64,000 nucleotides of DNA from Streptomyces sp. NBC_01381 (GCF_026340305.1 NZ_JAPEPI010000002.1:496001-560000); one strand, 5' to 3'. Counted from the stretch's first letter, positions 33,414 through 41,769 are shown. A program made the numbers and translations. The notes: generated by a model not told the origin, from the letters alone.

Positions 33414-33806
33414 ATGGTCTTGTTCTTGTTCCTGGTCATCGCCCTTGTGGTGGTGGTCGGCGCGGTGACGCTCGCGGTGGTGGGCGGCGGCGATCGCCCC
33501 GCGCTGCCCGACGTGTCGCCCGAGCGGTTCACCGATCCGCTGCCCCGGGACCGCGCCCTGCGCCGCGCGGACGTCGAGGCGGTGCGCTTCCCGCTGACCG
33601 TGCGGGGCTACCGCATGGCGGACGTGGACGACGCGCTCGGCCGTCTCGGCGCCGAACTGGCCGAGCGGGACGCCCACATCGCGGAGCTCGAGGCGGCCCT
33701 GGCCGGCGCACAGGCCGCCGCTGTGGGCGGCCCCGGCCTGTTCAAGACGGACGCCCCGGACACGGAGCCGGTGCGGGACGCGGCCGAGGAGGAGAACGAC
33801 CAGTGA
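33414..33806 (+). CDS. small membrane protein with DivIVA-like segment
   Basis: From ATG 33414 the protein has 130 residues: an N-terminal membrane helix (VLFLFLVIALVVVVGAVTLA), then a DivIVA-like stretch (VRFPLTVRGYRMADVDDALG) leading into a coiled coil (LGAELAERDAHIAELEAAL), and an acidic tail. DivIVA-type proteins act at poles and septa, so a role in polar growth is possible but inferred. Its stop overlaps the start of the glycosylase gene by 4 bases (GTGA). Confidence 0.75.
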   Translation: MVLFLFLVIALVVVVGAVTLAVVGGGDRPALPDVSPERFTDPLPRDRALRRADVEAVRFPLTVRGYRMADVDDALGRLGAELAERDAHIAELEAALAGAQAAAVGGPGLFKTDAPDTEPVRDAAEEENDQ

Positions 33807-34384
33807 GCGGCGACGCGGTGGCGGGTCCGGACGGCGGACTGCGCTGTCCCTGGGGGCTTTCGACCGAGGACTATGTGGCGTACCACGACGAGGAGTGGGG
33901 CCGCCCGGTCCACGGGGACGACGCGCTGTACGAACGCCTCTGCCTGGAGGCCTTCCAGTCGGGCCTGTCCTGGATCACGATCCTGCGCCGCCGCGAGGGG
34001 TTCCGCGCGGCCTTCGCCGGTTTCAAGATCGCCGAGGTGGCACGGTTCACGGACGCCGACCGCGAGCGGCTGCTCGCCGACCCCGGCATCATCCGCAACC
34101 GCGCCAAGGTCGACGCGACGCTCGCCAACGCGCGCGTGCTCGCCGACTGGGCCGATGGCGAGCTCGACGAGCTCATCTGGTCGCACGCCCCGGCCCCGGC
34201 CTCCCGCAAGGCGCCGGGCAGGCTGGCCGACGTACCGGCGATCACGCCCGAGTCCACGGCCTTGTCCAAGGCCCTGAAGAAGCGCGGCATCCGGTTCGTC
34301 GGCCCCACCACGGCGTACGCCCTGATGCAGGCCTGCGGCCTGGTCAACGACCACCTCGAGGACTGCGTGATACGGGTCCCCTAG
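33803..34384 (+). CDS. tag: DNA-3-methyladenine glycosylase I
   Basis: The 193-residue protein starts at GTG 33803 behind GAGGAGGAG. It has the Tag signatures RCPWGLSTEDYVAYHDEEWG with the zinc Cys and His, GLSWITILRRREGFRAAFAG, and the C-terminal FVGPTTAYALMQACGLVNDH with the second metal site. It removes 3-methyladenine from alkylated DNA in base-excision repair. It is translationally coupled to the DivIVA-like gene, an order also seen in M. tuberculosis (Rv1209-Rv1210). Confidence 0.93.
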   Translation: MSGDAVAGPDGGLRCPWGLSTEDYVAYHDEEWGRPVHGDDALYERLCLEAFQSGLSWITILRRREGFRAAFAGFKIAEVARFTDADRERLLADPGIIRNRAKVDATLANARVLADWADGELDELIWSHAPAPASRKAPGRLADVPAITPESTALSKALKKRGIRFVGPTTAYALMQACGLVNDHLEDCVIRVP

Positions 34385-34391
34385 GCAGGCC

Positions 34392-35192
34392 TCACCGGCC
34401 CAGGTACTTGGGCTTGGCCTTGTCCAGGAAGGCCTGCACGGCGATCGCGTGGTCCTCGGACGAGCCCGCCCTCGCCTGGAGTTCGTCCTCCTTCTCCAGG
34501 GCCTGCTCCAGGGTGTGCCCGGCCGCGTAGGCGAGCGACTCCTTGAGCGCGCCGTACGCGAGGGTCGGGCCCTCGGCGAGCGTGCGGGCCAGCTGCTGGG
34601 CCTCGGCCGCCAGCTCGTCCGCGGGGACGACCTTGTTGACGATCCCCAGGTCGTACGCCTCTTGCGCGCTGATGTTGCGCGGGAAGAGCAGCAGGTCGGC
34701 GGCCCTGCCCGGGCCGATCAGGCGCTGCAGCGTCCAGGAGACCCCCGAGTCGGCGGTCAGCGCGACCCCGGCGAAGGAGGTGTTGAAGCGCGCGGTGTCC
34801 GCGACGATCCGGTAGTCGGCGGCGAGTGCGAAGCCGAGCCCGGCGCCGGCCGCGACGCCGTTGACGCCCGCGACGACCGGCTTCGCCATCCCGGTGAGCG
34901 CCTTCAGGATGGGGTTGTAGTGCTCGCGCACCGTGCTCATCGTCTGCCGGGTGCCCGCCTCGCGGTCGGCGAGCAGCGAACCCACGTGCTCCTTCAGGTC
35001 CTGCCCCACGCAGAAGGCGCGCCCGGTCGCGGTGAGCAGTACGGCGCGCACCGCGGGGTCCGACTCGGCCGATTGCGCCGCCTCCCGCAGGGCGACCTTG
35101 GCCTCGGTGTTCATCGCGTTCATCGCGTCGGGGCGGTTCAGCGTGATCGTCGCGAGTCCGTCGCTCACCTCGTAGAGCACGGTGTCGGCCAT
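34392..35192 (-). CDS. enoyl-CoA hydratase/isomerase family protein
   Basis: The 266-residue crotonase-fold protein has LATITLNRPDAMNAMNTEAK, AFCVGQDLKEHVG for the first oxyanion-hole strand, and VAGVNGVAAGAGLGFALAAD for the second. In place of the catalytic Glu pair of true hydratases the second position reads SFAGVALTADSG, with Asp as in PaaG-like isomerases, so it may be an isomerase of phenylacetate or fatty-acid breakdown. CGGAGGGGA precedes ATG 35192. A perfect 10-base inverted repeat 50 bases upstream may be its operator. Confidence 0.85.
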   Translation of the reverse strand: MADTVLYEVSDGLATITLNRPDAMNAMNTEAKVALREAAQSAESDPAVRAVLLTATGRAFCVGQDLKEHVGSLLADREAGTRQTMSTVREHYNPILKALTGMAKPVVAGVNGVAAGAGLGFALAADYRIVADTARFNTSFAGVALTADSGVSWTLQRLIGPGRAADLLLFPRNISAQEAYDLGIVNKVVPADELAAEAQQLARTLAEGPTLAYGALKESLAYAAGHTLEQALEKEDELQARAGSSEDHAIAVQAFLDKAKPKYLGR

Positions 35193-35512
35193 GGTGAATC
35201 CCCTCCGGTGGTCCTGTCCTTGCCATCTTTGTCCGCACCCAGCATGTCGGAGATCATCGACCTCCGACATGAGGGGAGATATGTGACCTGCGTCAAAGAA
35301 TTCCGGGCCTCGCAAGGCTATGAAGCGGCGAAGTATCGCAGCCACATCGCCGAATTGAGTGGTTTTGCGGGCGCGCGTTGCGCAAGCGATGCAGACCGAT
35401 GTTGGTCATCGGGTCCTGCCATGCGGGATAATGGCCTGGAAGCAATGTGTTCGATGCCGGTGACACCTGGGTTGTCGGCTGCGATGAGCTGGTTTCAGGA
35501 AGGGGAACGAGC
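35193..35512. other. 320-bp divergent intergenic region
   Basis: This region separates the enoyl-CoA hydratase and DUF3117 genes, which point away from each other. It holds the inverted repeat at 35243-35271, an AT-richer patch near 35290-35345, and the AGGAAGGGGAA ribosome binding site of the DUF3117 gene. No further gene is supported. Confidence 0.5.
35243..35271. promoter_or_regulatory. candidate operator, inverted repeat CATGTCGGAG-9-CTCCGACATG
   Basis: CATGTCGGAG at 35243-35252 and CTCCGACATG at 35262-35271 form a perfect 10-base dyad with a 9-base spacer, 50 bases upstream of the enoyl-CoA hydratase start. There is no T run after it on either strand, so an operator for a dimeric repressor (TetR, GntR or MarR type) is likelier than a terminator. 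Confidence 0.5.
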
Positions 35513-35680
35513 ATGGCGGCCATGAAGCCGCGGACGGGCGACGGCCCGCTCGAGGTGACCAAGGAGGGGCGGGGCATCGTCATGCGCGTTCCGCTCGAAG
35601 GCGGCGGACGACTTGTCGTCGAACTGACTCCGGACGAGGCCGATGCACTCGGCGACGCCCTGAAGAAGGTCGTCGGCTGA
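35513..35680 (+). CDS. DUF3117 small protein
   Basis: The 55-residue protein (MAAMKPRTGDGPLEVTKEGR start) is the actinobacterial DUF3117 family, typified by Rv1211. It is very conserved, with RGIVMRVPLEGGGRLVVELT and a C-terminal DEADALGDALKKV helix. AGGAAGGGGAA precedes ATG 35513. Function is unknown, and the high conservation suggests a core role. It is a single gene with a strong hairpin behind it. Confidence 0.9.
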   Translation: MAAMKPRTGDGPLEVTKEGRGIVMRVPLEGGGRLVVELTPDEADALGDALKKVVG

Positions 35681-35703
35681 CGCGGAAGCGCGCCCAAACT
35701 TTT

Positions 35704-35738
35704 CACCGCCCCGGCATCGTAAAGGTGCCGGGGCGGTG
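35704..35738. terminator. 13-bp perfect hairpin after DUF3117
   Basis: CACCGCCCCGGCA at 35704-35716 pairs perfectly with TGCCGGGGCGGTG at 35726-35738 around a 9-base loop, between convergent genes. Confidence 0.78.
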
Positions 35739-35766
35739 CTGTATCCGGGGTTCGGGCGCCCCGAAG

Positions 35767-36399
35767 CTACCGCTTCACGGCGCAGAGCAGCCCATCGCCC
35801 ACCGGCAGCAGCGACGGCATCAGGTCCTGACTCTCCCGCACGGCACGCAACAGCTCGCGGATGCGGAGGACCTCGGCGGGCTGCGGCCCGGAGTCCACGG
35901 TGCGGCCGTCCGCGAAGGCGCCCTCGAAGCAGACGAGGCCGCCGGGGCGCAACAGGCGCAACGATTCAGCGAGGTAGTCGAGGTACTCCGTGCGGTCGCC
36001 GTCGCAGAAGACGAGGTCGTAGCCGCCGTCCGCGAGGCGCGGCAGTACGTCCAGGGCGCGTCCGGGGATGAAGCGCGCGCGGTTGCCGGCGAAACCGGCG
36101 GCGCGGAAGGCCTGCCGTGCGAACTGCTGGCGGTCGGGCTCCGGGTCGACGGTGGTCAGCACTCCGTCGGGCCGCATGCCGTGCAGGAGATGGATTCCGG
36201 ACACCCCTGTGCCCGTCCCGATCTCGGCCACGGCCTTCGCGTCCGCGGTGGCGGCGAGCATCCGCAGCGCGGCGCCGGTACCGGGCGACACCGAGGGCAG
36301 CCCTGCTTCCCGGGCCCGGTCACGGGCCCAGCGCAGAGCTTCGTCCTCGGCGACAAAGGCGTCGGCGAACGCCCAGCTCGTCTGCCGGTTGCCGGTAAT
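35767..36399 (-). CDS. O-methyltransferase, Rv1220c type, with apparent ATT start
   Basis: The SAM-dependent methyltransferase has AVAEIGTGTGVSGIHLLHGM, LTTVDPEPDRQQFARQAF and YDLVFCDGDRTEYLDYL, as in catechol-O-methyltransferase-like class I enzymes. The first in-frame ATG/GTG/TTG is GTG 36291, but the family N terminus continues upstream (TSWAFADAFVAEDEALRWAR and then LPSVSPGTGAA). It can be read back to an ATT codon at 36397-36399 with AGGAGAGG placed 6 bases before it. A stop lies further upstream with no usual start between. The ATT start gives 210 residues. The substrate is unknown. It is divergent from the ECF sigma gene. Confidence 0.8.
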   Translation of the reverse strand: MTGNRQTSWAFADAFVAEDEALRWARDRAREAGLPSVSPGTGAALRMLAATADAKAVAEIGTGTGVSGIHLLHGMRPDGVLTTVDPEPDRQQFARQAFRAAGFAGNRARFIPGRALDVLPRLADGGYDLVFCDGDRTEYLDYLAESLRLLRPGGLVCFEGAFADGRTVDSGPQPAEVLRIRELLRAVRESQDLMPSLLPVGDGLLCAVKR

Positions 36400-36452
36400 G
36401 GCCCTCTCCTGTCCCCGTGGATGCCTGGCCGTGACTGTATCCGTTGGGGGTG

Positions 36453-36479
36453 GGAACCCGCAGATGGGACCGGGCGTTT
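36453..36479 (+). promoter_or_regulatory. candidate ECF promoter GGAACC-16-CGTTT
   Basis: GGAACC at 36453-36458 and CGTTT at 36475-36479 are separated by 16 bases, a good match to the GGAAC-16-CGTC pattern of SigE-type ECF promoters. It lies 32 bases ahead of the sigma-factor ATG at 36511, which would be just inside the transcript, and suggests autoregulation. Confidence 0.5.
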
Positions 36480-36510
36480 AGTAAGGGTGTGAGGACAGCG
36501 GGGGTAACGA

Positions 36511-37386
36511 ATGGATCAAGACTGGGCGCGGGCCCTTCGGCCAGGCAGGACACCTGGCGAGAAGCCCGTACCAAATTCCAGTAAAAACGCTTATCCGGAG
36601 CTAACGGGCGAGGTGGTTATGGTAGGGGCTCCACTGGACACCACCAGAGCCGACAGGGGAGGTGCGGCTGCGTCCGCGGATCGGGGAGGAGCGCTGAGGC
36701 GCTTTCTCAGGTTGGCGGGTGAGCCGAAATCCGTGACCGACACCGCTGACCGAACCCACACCGCCCACTCCGCTCAGACCGCGACCTTTGCCGCTGAAGC
36801 GGATTCGCAGGCGTGGACTCCGCCCACCTGGGAGGAGATCGTCAGCACGCACAGCGGACGGGTCTATCGCCTCGCGTACCGCCTGACCGGCAACCAGCAC
36901 GATGCCGAGGACCTCACGCAAGAGGTCTTCGTCCGTGTCTTCCGGTCCCTCTCCACGTACACGCCCGGCACCTTCGAGGGCTGGCTGCACCGCATCACCA
37001 CGAACCTCTTCCTGGACATGGTGCGCCGCAAGCAGCGCATCCGCTTCGACGCCCTCGGGGACGACGCGGCGGAGCGCCTTCCCAGCCGTGAGCCGTCGCC
37101 GCAGCAGGTCTTCAACGACACGCATTTCGACGCGGACGTGCAGCAGGCGCTCGACACCCTCGCGCCCGAGTTCCGTGCGGCCGTGGTCCTGTGCGACATC
37201 GAAGGTCTTTCGTACGAGGAGATCGCCGCGACCCTGGGCGTCAAGCTGGGTACGGTCCGCAGCCGTATCCACCGTGGCCGTTCGCAGCTGCGCAAGGCCC
37301 TTCGGCACCGGTCGCCCGAAGCCCGCGCCGAGCGGCGTTCGCTCGCCGGAGCCATGGCGCTGGGAGGAGGGGGCGCGACCGCGTGA
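36511..37386 (+). CDS. ECF sigma factor, orthologue of mycobacterial SigE
   Basis: The 291-residue protein has an N-terminal extension of about 100 residues, then region 2 (STHSGRVYRLAYRLTGNQHD, DLTQEVFVRVFRSL) and region 4 (LAPEFRAAVVLCDIEGLSYE, GVKLGTVRSRIHRGRSQLRK). Its neighbours (methyltransferase, zinc anti-sigma factor, HtrA, TatB, Mrp) match sigE of M. tuberculosis, the envelope-stress sigma factor. ATG 36511 has GGGGG upstream and fits the putative promoter; ATG 36619 with GAGGTGG upstream is an equally good start. It is not the Streptomyces gene called sigE. Confidence 0.9.
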   Translation: MDQDWARALRPGRTPGEKPVPNSSKNAYPELTGEVVMVGAPLDTTRADRGGAAASADRGGALRRFLRLAGEPKSVTDTADRTHTAHSAQTATFAAEADSQAWTPPTWEEIVSTHSGRVYRLAYRLTGNQHDAEDLTQEVFVRVFRSLSTYTPGTFEGWLHRITTNLFLDMVRRKQRIRFDALGDDAAERLPSREPSPQQVFNDTHFDADVQQALDTLAPEFRAAVVLCDIEGLSYEEIAATLGVKLGTVRSRIHRGRSQLRKALRHRSPEARAERRSLAGAMALGGGGATA

Positions 37387-38402
37387 GTGGATCACGGTCG
37401 AATCCTGCCGAACGGCATCTAGCCGAGGCCGAGCAGCATCTGGGGGACCGACTCGCCGCCCTGGTGGACGGAGAGTTGGGCCATGACGCGCGTGAGCGGG
37501 TTCTCGCTCATCTCGCGACCTGTCCGAAGTGCAAGACCGAGGCCGACGCACAGCGGCGGCTCAAGAGTGTTTTCGCGGAGGTGGCGCCGCCGCCTCCCTC
37601 CGAGAGTTTCCTCGCCCGTCTCCAAGGGCTTCCCGGCGGAGGCAGCGAGCCGCCCGGTGGCCCGCGTGCGCCGGGCGGCGGCTTCGCCACCACGGACACC
37701 GAGTCGGGGCTGCCCCCGGCCGGGGTCTTCGGGGTCAAGGGCGAGAGCTTCGGCTATGTGCCGTCGGGCGCCCATGCCACGGTGCTGCCGGGCGCGGGGC
37801 GCGGTTTCCGCATCCATGACGTCAGTCGGCACGAGGCCGAGCGGTCGCCGTGGCGCGGCAGGCGCTTCGCGTTCGCCGCAGCGGGCGCGGTGTCGCTGGC
37901 CGCGATAGCGCTGGGCGGCGTCACGACGGGCATTCCCGCTGATCCCGGCGACCCGCGTGCGGGCGGCTCTGGAAGCAGCAGCAACAGCAACGCGTCGCCG
38001 CTGCGTTCGCAGGGCTCGGGTGTCGGCACGGCTCCCGACTCCTCGCGGCGCCGCGGCAGCGGCCCGCTCACCGTGCAGGGCCAGCGGCCTGGCGTCCTCG
38101 CGGCGCCGGTCGCGCCGACGGAGGCGACGGGACCGCTGCTGCCCGGCGGGCAGGGACGGGGGCCACGCGTACCGGAGCCGGTCCAGGCCACGGGGCCGCT
38201 CTTCACCGGCGCGGCGGTCATGTCCCCGCTGATACGGCCGGCGGCTCCGCTCGCGCCGGGCGGCATGTCTCCCGGTGTCGCTTCCGGTGCCGCACCGCCG
38301 ACCCCGGGGCCCGCGGCTCCGGGGCAGTCGGCGGATCCGGCGCGCACCTCCGCGTCCTCGCCGATAGAGGGCACACTGCAGGGCACTTCGCAGATCCGCT
38401 GA
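37383..38402 (+). CDS. zinc-binding anti-sigma factor, RseA type
   Basis: From GTG 37383, overlapping the sigma stop by 4 bases, the protein has 339 residues. The N-terminal ZAS domain reads LAALVDGELGHDARERVLAH with the zinc ligands in HLATCPKC (H-x3-C-x2-C). After a Gly/Pro linker comes one membrane helix (RFAFAAAGAVSLAAIALGG at about residue 160), then a long outer segment rich in Pro, Gly and Ser. It should hold the sigma factor inactive until an envelope or redox signal is sensed. The HtrA protease encoded next may take part in release. Confidence 0.88.
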   Translation: MSGSRSNPAERHLAEAEQHLGDRLAALVDGELGHDARERVLAHLATCPKCKTEADAQRRLKSVFAEVAPPPPSESFLARLQGLPGGGSEPPGGPRAPGGGFATTDTESGLPPAGVFGVKGESFGYVPSGAHATVLPGAGRGFRIHDVSRHEAERSPWRGRRFAFAAAGAVSLAAIALGGVTTGIPADPGDPRAGGSGSSSNSNASPLRSQGSGVGTAPDSSRRRGSGPLTVQGQRPGVLAAPVAPTEATGPLLPGGQGRGPRVPEPVQATGPLFTGAAVMSPLIRPAAPLAPGGMSPGVASGAAPPTPGPAAPGQSADPARTSASSPIEGTLQGTSQIR

Positions 38403-38434
38403 CGTGCTCTGCGCTTCGGCGCGGGAACCTGATT

Positions 38435-38467
38435 GAATCCTGGGTGGGCCGTGCCTGCCCAGGATTC
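38435..38467 (+). promoter_or_regulatory. hairpin between anti-sigma gene and htrA-like gene
   Basis: GAATCCTGGG at 38435-38444 pairs perfectly with CCCAGGATTC at 38458-38467 around 13 bases that can pair further. It has no T run, so it may be an operator or a partial terminator separating htrA from the sigma operon. A GGGAAC motif lies just before it at 38423. Confidence 0.45.
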
Positions 38468-38528
38468 GTGGCGGGCGCGGAGTTGAGCACGTAATCGGCG
38501 TCCGACGCAGGCCAGTTGTGGGGAGAGC

Positions 38529-40322
38529 ATGGACGAGGGCAAGCCCACGAAGGCGAAGTGGTGGAGCCGTCCCCGGCCGGCGTCGGCGTCCGCGCCCGAC
38601 GGCGGACCGAGCGACACGGGCACCGGGCCCACGGGTGAGCCGGGCGGCTCCGACGACGCGATAGCCGCCGCCGGACCGGCGGCGCAGGCGGCCACCTCGG
38701 GCGATTTCACCCTGGCGGCAGCGAACCCGTCGGCCCCGGCCGCCCCCGCCGAGACGGCCTCCATCCCGGCCCCGGCGCAGGCCGACACGGCCCCCGCCCC
38801 GGTCGACACGGCCCCGGCGGACCGCCCCCGCCCGCTGCACGACCCCGATCCGTACAGCACGCCGCCCTACGGCGAGCCCGGCCCCTGGGCCCCCGCCCCG
38901 CCCTTCCAGCACCCGGTGGCGACCCCTGCCCACGGCACGCAGCTCCCGGCGGCCGCCCCAGGCGCGACCCCGCCCCACGGCACCCAGGGCCAGGCCCCCG
39001 CCCCCGTACACGGCGGCACCCCGCCCCACGGCACCGCGCACCCCACGCCCCCGCAGCAGCCGGTGGCCCAGGCCCAGGCCCAGCAGCCGCACCCGGCTCC
39101 GCAGCCCCACCCGGACCCGCAGACCCAAGCGGCCCCGCCCCGGCAGCCGTACGACCCCTGGAACGCGCCGCTTCAGCAGAGCGGCGCCGTCCCCGTCGAC
39201 CCGGTCAAGAAGCGGAAGCGCGCGAACCGCACGCTCCTGGTCTTCGTCGCCGTCATCGCCATCGTCTCCGGCGGCATCGGCGGAGCCATCGGCGCCTATC
39301 TGGAGCGCAACAGCGGCGCGGAGGTCGAGCTGCCGCAAGTGGACGCGGAGGCCAAGGGGCGGGCCAAGGACAGCGTGGCCGGCATCGCCGCGAGCTCGCT
39401 GCCCGGCGTCGTGACCCTGCACGTCAGCGGCGACGAGGCACAGGGCACCGGCACCGGCTTCGTCCTCGACGGCAAGGGCCACATCCTCACCAACAACCAC
39501 GTCGTCGAGCCCGCAGGCACCGGCGGCGAGATAACGGTGACGTTCAGCGGCGGCGAGACGGCGGAGGCCGAGGTCATCGGGCGCGACTCCGGGTACGACC
39601 TGGCCGTGGTCAAGGTTTCGGGCGTACGCGGACTCAAGCCGCTGCCCCTCGGGAACTCCGAGAGCGTCCAGGTGGGCGACCCCGTCGTCGCCATCGGCGC
39701 CCCCTTCGACCTCGCCAACACCGTCACCTCCGGCATCATCAGCGCCAAGGAGCGCCCGATCACCGCGGGCGGCGAGAAGGGCGACGGCAGCGACATCAGC
39801 TACGTCGACGCGCTGCAGACCGACGCCCCGATCAACCCGGGCAACTCCGGCGGCCCCCTGGTCGACGCCCAGGCCCGCGTCATCGGCATCAACAGCGCCA
39901 TCCGCTCCGCCGACGACAGCTCGGCGCCCGGCGGCGGCCAGGCCGGTTCCATCGGGCTCGGCTTCGCCATCCCCATCAACCAGGGCAAGCGCGTCGCCGA
40001 AGAGCTGATCAACACCGGCAAGGCCACGCACCCTGTGATCGGTGTCACGCTCGACATGGAGTACACGGGCGACGGCGCCCGCGTCGGCGCCAAGGGCAAG
40101 GACGGCGGCCCCGCCGTGAACAAGGGCGGGCCGGGCGACCGCGCCGGAATCGAACCGGGCGACGTCATCACCGAAGTGGACGGCCAGCGCATCCATTCCG
40201 GCGACGAGCTGATCGTCAAGATTCGCGCCCACCGTCCGAAGGACAGCCTGGAACTGACCGTCCAGCGCGACGGAAAAGACCGGAAAGTGACCCTCGTGCT
40301 CGGCGCGGCGGGCGGCAGCTGA
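38529..40322 (+). CDS. htrA: HtrA/DegP-like serine protease with PDZ domain
   Basis: The 597-residue protein starts with about 225 cytosolic residues rich in Pro, Ala and Gln, then one membrane helix (TLLVFVAVIAIVSGGIGGAI). The trypsin-like protease domain has His324 (TNNHVVEP), Asp357 (GYDLAVVK) and Ser440 (GNSGGPL), and a PDZ domain (KGGPGDRAGIEPGDVITEVD) closes the protein. It faces outside and degrades or senses misfolded envelope proteins. The context with the ECF sigma and anti-sigma genes is the same as in M. tuberculosis (Rv1223). Confidence 0.92.
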   Translation: MDEGKPTKAKWWSRPRPASASAPDGGPSDTGTGPTGEPGGSDDAIAAAGPAAQAATSGDFTLAAANPSAPAAPAETASIPAPAQADTAPAPVDTAPADRPRPLHDPDPYSTPPYGEPGPWAPAPPFQHPVATPAHGTQLPAAAPGATPPHGTQGQAPAPVHGGTPPHGTAHPTPPQQPVAQAQAQQPHPAPQPHPDPQTQAAPPRQPYDPWNAPLQQSGAVPVDPVKKRKRANRTLLVFVAVIAIVSGGIGGAIGAYLERNSGAEVELPQVDAEAKGRAKDSVAGIAASSLPGVVTLHVSGDEAQGTGTGFVLDGKGHILTNNHVVEPAGTGGEITVTFSGGETAEAEVIGRDSGYDLAVVKVSGVRGLKPLPLGNSESVQVGDPVVAIGAPFDLANTVTSGIISAKERPITAGGEKGDGSDISYVDALQTDAPINPGNSGGPLVDAQARVIGINSAIRSADDSSAPGGGQAGSIGLGFAIPINQGKRVAEELINTGKATHPVIGVTLDMEYTGDGARVGAKGKDGGPAVNKGGPGDRAGIEPGDVITEVDGQRIHSGDELIVKIRAHRPKDSLELTVQRDGKDRKVTLVLGAAGGS

Positions 40323-40404
40323 TCCCCGCCTTTCGCCCAGCGGCTACCGGCCGGACAGGAACGCCGGGTACCGTGGACCCGGTCCGGATGGCAAGGAGTT
40401 CAAG

Positions 40405-40854
40405 GTGTTCTCAGACGTTGGCCCGCTCGAGGTAGTGGCGCTGATCATCCTCGCCGTGCTCGTCTTCGGCCCGGACAAGCTGCCCAAGCTGATTCAGGAC
40501 GCCTCGCGCACCATCCGTAAGATCCGTGAATTCTCGGACAGCGCGAAGGCTGATATACGCAGTGAACTCGGCCCGGAATTCAAGGACTTCGAGTTCGAGG
40601 ACCTGAATCCGAAGACCTTCATCCGCAAGCAGCTCGACAACGACGAGCTCGGCCTGAAGGAAATCCGCAACGGCTTCGACCTCAAGAAAGAGATGGCCGA
40701 GGTCACGGACGCCGTGCACGGGCGCGAGAGCGAGTCCGCGAGCGGCTCAGAAGGATCGTCGGACGCGGCCCCGGGTGGCCGGATCGACATGACGAAGAAG
40801 TCCGAGCAGGCCCCGGCCGTCGAGCGCCCGCCGTTCGACGCCGACGCCACCTGA
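40405..40854 (+). CDS. tatB: Sec-independent (Tat) translocase protein TatB
   Basis: The 149-residue protein starts at GTG 40405 behind AAGGAG. It has the TatA/B N terminus (FSDVGPLEVVALIILAVLVF, then GPDKLPKL hinge), an amphipathic helix (ASRTIRKIREFSDSAKADIR) and a charged tail. It forms the receptor part of the twin-arginine export system with TatC in the membrane. A position after htrA is conserved in actinobacteria. Confidence 0.92.
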   Translation: MFSDVGPLEVVALIILAVLVFGPDKLPKLIQDASRTIRKIREFSDSAKADIRSELGPEFKDFEFEDLNPKTFIRKQLDNDELGLKEIRNGFDLKKEMAEVTDAVHGRESESASGSEGSSDAAPGGRIDMTKKSEQAPAVERPPFDADAT

Positions 40855-41029
40855 CCTCCTCTTGCGCACCCTCGGTGCGCCCCGCGGCACACCCCGTGAG
40901 ACACCCATGCGGCCGACCGGTGTCCCGACTTCCGCAACCGGTGTGGCTATCCTGCCTTGTTGTCCGGCTGAGGACGCCCGAGGGGGGCGGGCCCTGCGGA
41001 CCGATGAGAACGAGGAGGCGGCCGGGTAC

Positions 41030-41698
41030 ATGGAGACGACAAGTCGCGAAGGCGCACAGGCGCCGGCCGCGGACGGTGCCGCACAAGCGGCGCCCTCCGC
41101 CCGGCACACGGTCGACGGCTATCTGCGGGCGTCCTTCCCCTGGTACGGCCTCGACGAGGCCTTCACGGGGCAGCGCTGGCTGATGCAGGTCGGCACCGCG
41201 GACGGCGAGGTGGCGCACGGCTCCATCGGCCACGGCGACGAGCCGTCGGTCCGCAGCGAGGGGCCGCTGGGAACGAACGACAAGGAGCGCTTCGCGGTCG
41301 TGGTGACCGTCGAGGCCAACCCCGTTCGGCGTAGTGAGGACGGCACGGGCCTGCTGGAGGCGACCTCGGTGTCGTCCGCAGCCTGGCTCGCCGGGGTGGG
41401 GCTGCTCGCCGTCACCTGGCCGGGCCAGATGGACCACAATCTGCGCAACCGCTGGCTGGACCAGCAGACCGAGACGGCCTGGGTGCTCGCGGACGATCTG
41501 CAGGGCGAGGACTGGTCGACGCTCTCGCTGCCGGTGGACGGGGCGCCGACCTCGTTCCACTACCGCGAGTCCGAGTTCGGCTGGGTGCTCGCCGGGTCCA
41601 CCGAGGAGGGCGTCCACCTGGGCGCCTACGGCCGCGGCATGAGCGCGTACGGCCTGGGCTTCTCGGTGGTCAAGGACATCGCCGAGTACGGGGCCTGA
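41030..41698 (+). CDS. hypothetical protein of unknown function
   Basis: From ATG 41030 (GAGGAGG upstream, about 11 bases away) the protein has 222 residues. An Ala-rich start is followed by a compact globular region with conserved-looking Trp/Tyr motifs (LRASFPWYGLDEAFTGQRWL, ESEFGWVLAGSTEEGVHLGA, GRGMSAYGLGFSVVKDI). No membrane helix, signal peptide or catalytic motif is evident and I do not recognise a family. It lies between tatB and mrp. Confidence 0.7.
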   Translation: METTSREGAQAPAADGAAQAAPSARHTVDGYLRASFPWYGLDEAFTGQRWLMQVGTADGEVAHGSIGHGDEPSVRSEGPLGTNDKERFAVVVTVEANPVRRSEDGTGLLEATSVSSAAWLAGVGLLAVTWPGQMDHNLRNRWLDQQTETAWVLADDLQGEDWSTLSLPVDGAPTSFHYRESEFGWVLAGSTEEGVHLGAYGRGMSAYGLGFSVVKDIAEYGA

Positions 41699-41709
41699 CG
41701 ACTTCCGGT

Positions 41710-41758
41710 TACGCCGATGGGGGCGCCGCTCATGACGAGCGGCGCCCCCATCGGCGTA
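41710..41758. terminator. 22-bp perfect hairpin between convergent genes
   Basis: Bases 41710-41731 are the exact reverse complement of 41737-41758 with a 5-base loop, between the hypothetical gene and the convergent mrp gene. It is one of the strongest hairpins in the window. Confidence 0.85.
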
Positions 41759-41769
41759 CGGAGGAAGAC

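Noticed and set aside
37419..40232. Very long minus-strand reading frame (over 900 codons) opposite the anti-sigma and htrA genes
   Set aside because: It is the mirror of GC-rich genes on the plus strand; it has no recognisable domain, while the plus-strand frames show ZAS and trypsin motifs.
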